Part shown: one piece after another, positions 61,943 to 64,000 of the stretch
Position numbering within the stretch: position 1 is the first letter of the stretch
How the letters are laid out: every line of letters begins with the position of its first letter
Source: Talaromyces rugulosus
Lineage: Eukaryota; Ascomycota; Eurotiomycetes; Eurotiales; Trichocomaceae
Direction of reading: 5' to 3'
Assembly (NCBI RefSeq): GCF_013368755.1
Contig: NC_049564.1
Coordinates: forward strand, 3,418,001-3,482,000
Length of the DNA stretch: 64,000 nucleotides
Position numbers and translations under genes: made by a program
The notes under the pieces: model-generated
What the model was told of the DNA's origin: nothing
The model's input: only the letters and a program-made list of their open reading frames with translations
Databases searched by the model: none

Positions 61943-62256
61943 TCTGGAACCTTAGTGTCACGACGTTCGCTGATGATCGCGTGCGACAGTCCAGTGGTTC
62001 TAAGCCCTTATATAAGGGTCTACAGCATATCCATAGTCATATTAATTTATAGAACAGCTTATGGAGGTAAATCTTCAGAAGTCACATCCTACACCAGTTC
62101 AGTACTGATATAGTCCTGAGCCTCTTCCTCCTCATGCACAAATCCCAGGTTAGAAACTGGAACAGTTCCCGGTTCATCCAGTGTTGAAGAAGTCATGCCT
62201 CGTATAGTCACCATCGTCTCAGAGTCGATTCAGATCCTCATGGAAGCAGTTTATAA

Positions 62257-62585
62257 TGTAAAGTGGGTAGTGTCTGAAAGACTTATATATAAAAGAGTTG
62301 GAACCTACTAGGCTCCAAGGAGGTTCCTACTAGGAATCAAGGCAGTATATAAAGTAAATAGAGATGGGTTATATTGATATAGAATAAACCACTTGAGCCC
62401 CTTCATCCTAGGAGATAGAGTCTCAAGCTTATAAGCCTGATCTAGATGAGATCCTACTTCCTAACAGGGTTATATTCACCAAGCATGAGGGGTAGATACA
62501 TCCTTTGTGATGTATCAACTCAATCCGCGGAGGATATGCAGGCCTTTGTAAGCCGGATCGGCATCCCCGAGCCTGGCACTTCACA
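62257..62585 (-). repeat. 5' LTR of element B
   Basis: 329 bp, the partner of 48777-49105. Gag of B starts 16 nt to its left on the minus strand. TCTTT follows at 62586-62590. Confidence 0.95.
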
Positions 62586-64000
62586 TCTTTACTAGATTAA
62601 CCTCTATTTTTTTTAAGATAATAATAAAGTCTAGATACTTGGTTAATATAATATAGAACTTATATTTTTTAATACTAGTTTATAGTTTTGTCTTTTAGAA
62701 TCTTTTTAATATCTATTATATATATATTTTATGCTCTAGCTTATTCTTACTATATATTAATAGATTATTGATAAATATAATTATAAACTAGTTAAAATAG
62801 TCTATAAAGATATTATTAATTAATTATTAAAATATTATTAATTTATTAGTAAGACTAAATAATATTATTTTATACTTAAAAGTGCTATACTAATAATAGA
62901 AAATAATTAGATCTATAGAGTCTAGGTATATTTAGATTTAATAAAATCTTTATTTAATATCCAGCTTAGTAAATATTTTTACTTTATTTAAACACTTAAA
63001 GATTTCCTTAATAAATAATAGTAGATATTAGTTTTTTCTAGTTAAAGTATTTAGCTTACAGTAATTAATATAGAAATAAAATCTGTTATTAGCTTTTTTA
63101 GCTATAAGAATTAAAGATATAAATAGTATATTACTAAAGATAATAAATTCTTTATTTAAGTTATTAATAATATAGTCTTAGACTGTTTAGAGCTATTTCT
63201 TTAATATTTAATATAAAGAATTATAACCTAACTTTAGATTCTAATTTAATTTAATCTTATAGTTATACTTTTAATAAACTAGTAACTTATCTAAATAGAT
63301 CTTTAAAAAAATATTAATAAATTTATAATATTAATCTAGTAATTATTACTTAATCTTTTTATTTTTAATTAATTTAGCTATTTTTTTTTTTTAGTTTCTA
63401 GTGTTTGCTTTATTTTATAAAGACTAGTTATAAAGACATCTATAGTCTTACTTTTTATATAATAATAGAATCTAGCAGCTCTAATAATTACTATATCTAT
63501 TCTATACATTCTTCTTTCTGAATATTAGTGATATGGGTTTCTTATTAGACTGACAATTAATAACACTTCTTTAATACTACTAAAGAGTTCTATAATGTTT
63601 TTTAATTATAAAACTTTTTCTATTTTCTATAATTCTATTTTTAATTATATTTTTTATATTTTTTTTATAACTATAGGCGTTTTTCTTTAAAGTTTTGGTT
63701 ATAGGAGTAGGATAGGTTTTTTTATTAACTAATCTCAGTACTCTATATTAGTTTAATACTTAAGATTGACTAGTCTATTTTTTTTTAGTATTATTTTTAG
63801 TATATAGATAAACTGCTCTCTCTTTATTTGATTTTTAAGAGATATATTCTCTAGTTATAAAAGGTAATGATTTCTATAATTTATTAATATATTATATTTC
63901 TTTAGCTATATATAATCTAAAATAATATTATAATAGTCTAGTTATATTAAAAAAAAAGATAGATGCTATTATATCTAGCTATTAACAATTAATATTAAGA
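62586..64000 (-). pseudogene. copy A pol segment (RT and protease side)
   Basis: Copy A resumes exactly where it stopped at 48776 and aligns with 58513-59938 of copy C. The RT catalytic pair is changed to Asn-Asn (F-I-N-N-L-L near 62770). It continues past the window edge, and gag and the 5' LTR of A are expected there. Confidence 0.9.

Larger units (their letters stand above)
51247..62241 (-). pseudogene. gag-pol polyprotein gene of B, interrupted by copy C
   Basis: Gag and pol lie in one frame. The start is ATG 62241 (or 62214), 16 nt inside the 5' LTR. Copy C plus its duplication is 6,012 bp, a multiple of three, so the frame is the same on both sides. Gag has a capsid block near 55720-55860 and an intact CCHC knuckle (55174-55215, C-Y-C-C-N-Y-T-G-H). 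The protease has N-T-R for D-T-G near 54940. RT shows Y-L-N-N-I-L-I-Y-S at 53953. RNase H is at about 53100-53400. Integrase keeps V-V-V-D, I-I-M-D and M-E-R-L-N at 52240-51990. A chromodomain at 51280-51423 (Y-L-V-K-W-L-G-Y) has no stop inside its core. Pol ends at TAG 51279 or 51249. Confidence 0.85.
48777..62585 (-). mobile_element. chromovirus B, complete, with copy C nested inside
   Basis: The LTRs of 329 bp at 48777-49105 and 62257-62585 are flanked by the 5-bp duplication TCTTT. Removing copy C and one TCTGG leaves about 7.8 kb. Gene order on the minus strand is gag, protease, RT, RNase H, integrase, chromodomain in one frame. About 2 kb then follow before the 3' LTR, including an antisense reading frame. 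The element interrupts copy A and is damaged but less AT-shifted than A. Confidence 0.95.
29804..64000 (-). mobile_element. family-C chromovirus copy A, exploded by five insertions
   Basis: One 6-kb element is spread over more than 34 kb. Its pieces are 29804-30272, 36556-37013, 43302-43531, 47318-48776 and 62586-64000, and they join in exact order when compared with copy C (55936 to about 59938). The gaps are LINE1, LINE2, Fot-II (with LINE7) and B (with C), each bounded by its own target duplication. About 2 kb (gag and 5' LTR) should follow beyond 64000. All coding is RIP-damaged; for example the RT site is F-I-N-N-L-L-I-Y-S near 62770 where C has F-I-D-D. Confidence 0.92.

Noticed and set aside
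61859..62113. 84-codon plus-strand frame near the right end
   Set aside because: It crosses the junction of copy C's LTR and B's gag, so it is a chance frame over an insertion joint.

Overview
This window is a stretch of filamentous ascomycete (most likely Pezizomycotina) nuclear DNA made entirely of transposable elements. I see no host gene, tRNA or rRNA. Most of it is very AT-rich and carries C-to-T and G-to-A damage of the repeat-induced point mutation (RIP) type: CAA/CAG codons have become TAA/TAG, Asp codons have become Asn, and zinc-knuckle Cys codons have become Tyr. GC-rich islands remain where younger copies lie. The element set (Tad-like LINEs, Fot1/pogo DNA transposons, chromodomain Ty3/gypsy elements) fits an ascomycete. 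The species cannot be named from this.

Families, with labels used below. (1) A 6.3-kb Tad-like LINE, seven copies: LINE1 30273-36555 (-), LINE2 37014-43301 (+), LINE3 19498-25785 (-), LINE4 16621-28557 (+, split), LINE5 10282-11180 (+), LINE6 13081-13404 (-), LINE7 45085-46958 (+). Six of them have 13-15 bp target duplications. (2) Chromovirus family C, with 274-bp TGTGACG...CGTCACA LTRs: complete copy C 55936-61942 (-), exploded copy A 29804-beyond 64000 (-), fragments E 3575-4399 (+) and F 15292-16620 (-). (3) Chromovirus B, 48777-62585 (-), with 329-bp LTRs. (4) Chromovirus family D, LTRs about 632-658 bp: copy D 4400-15291 (+), copy D3 28558-29803 (-), and a related decayed interior at 1-3574. 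(5) Two Fot1/pogo-type DNA transposons: Fot-I 4439-6321 and Fot-II 43532-47317.

The layout is a set of Russian dolls. In the right two thirds, fragment F is broken by LINE4, LINE4 by LINE3 and by D3, D3 by A, and A by LINE1, LINE2, Fot-II (itself broken by LINE7) and B. B in turn is broken by C, a relative of A. The deepest path (F, LINE4, D3, A, B, C) has six levels. Target duplications and resumed host sequence confirm most joints. On the left, E interrupts an old family-D-like interior, and D sits against E on one side and F on the other without matching flanks, which points to recombination.

The retroelements are gag-pol units (zinc-knuckle Gag, protease, RT, RNase H, integrase), and all three LTR families end pol with a chromodomain. 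Families B and D also hold a coding-like reading frame on the antisense strand between pol and the 3' LTR, ending in charged coiled-coil-like sequence. This is the best candidate here for something undescribed. LINE1 is the best preserved element: all its catalytic motifs are readable and only a few in-frame stops break its two ORFs.
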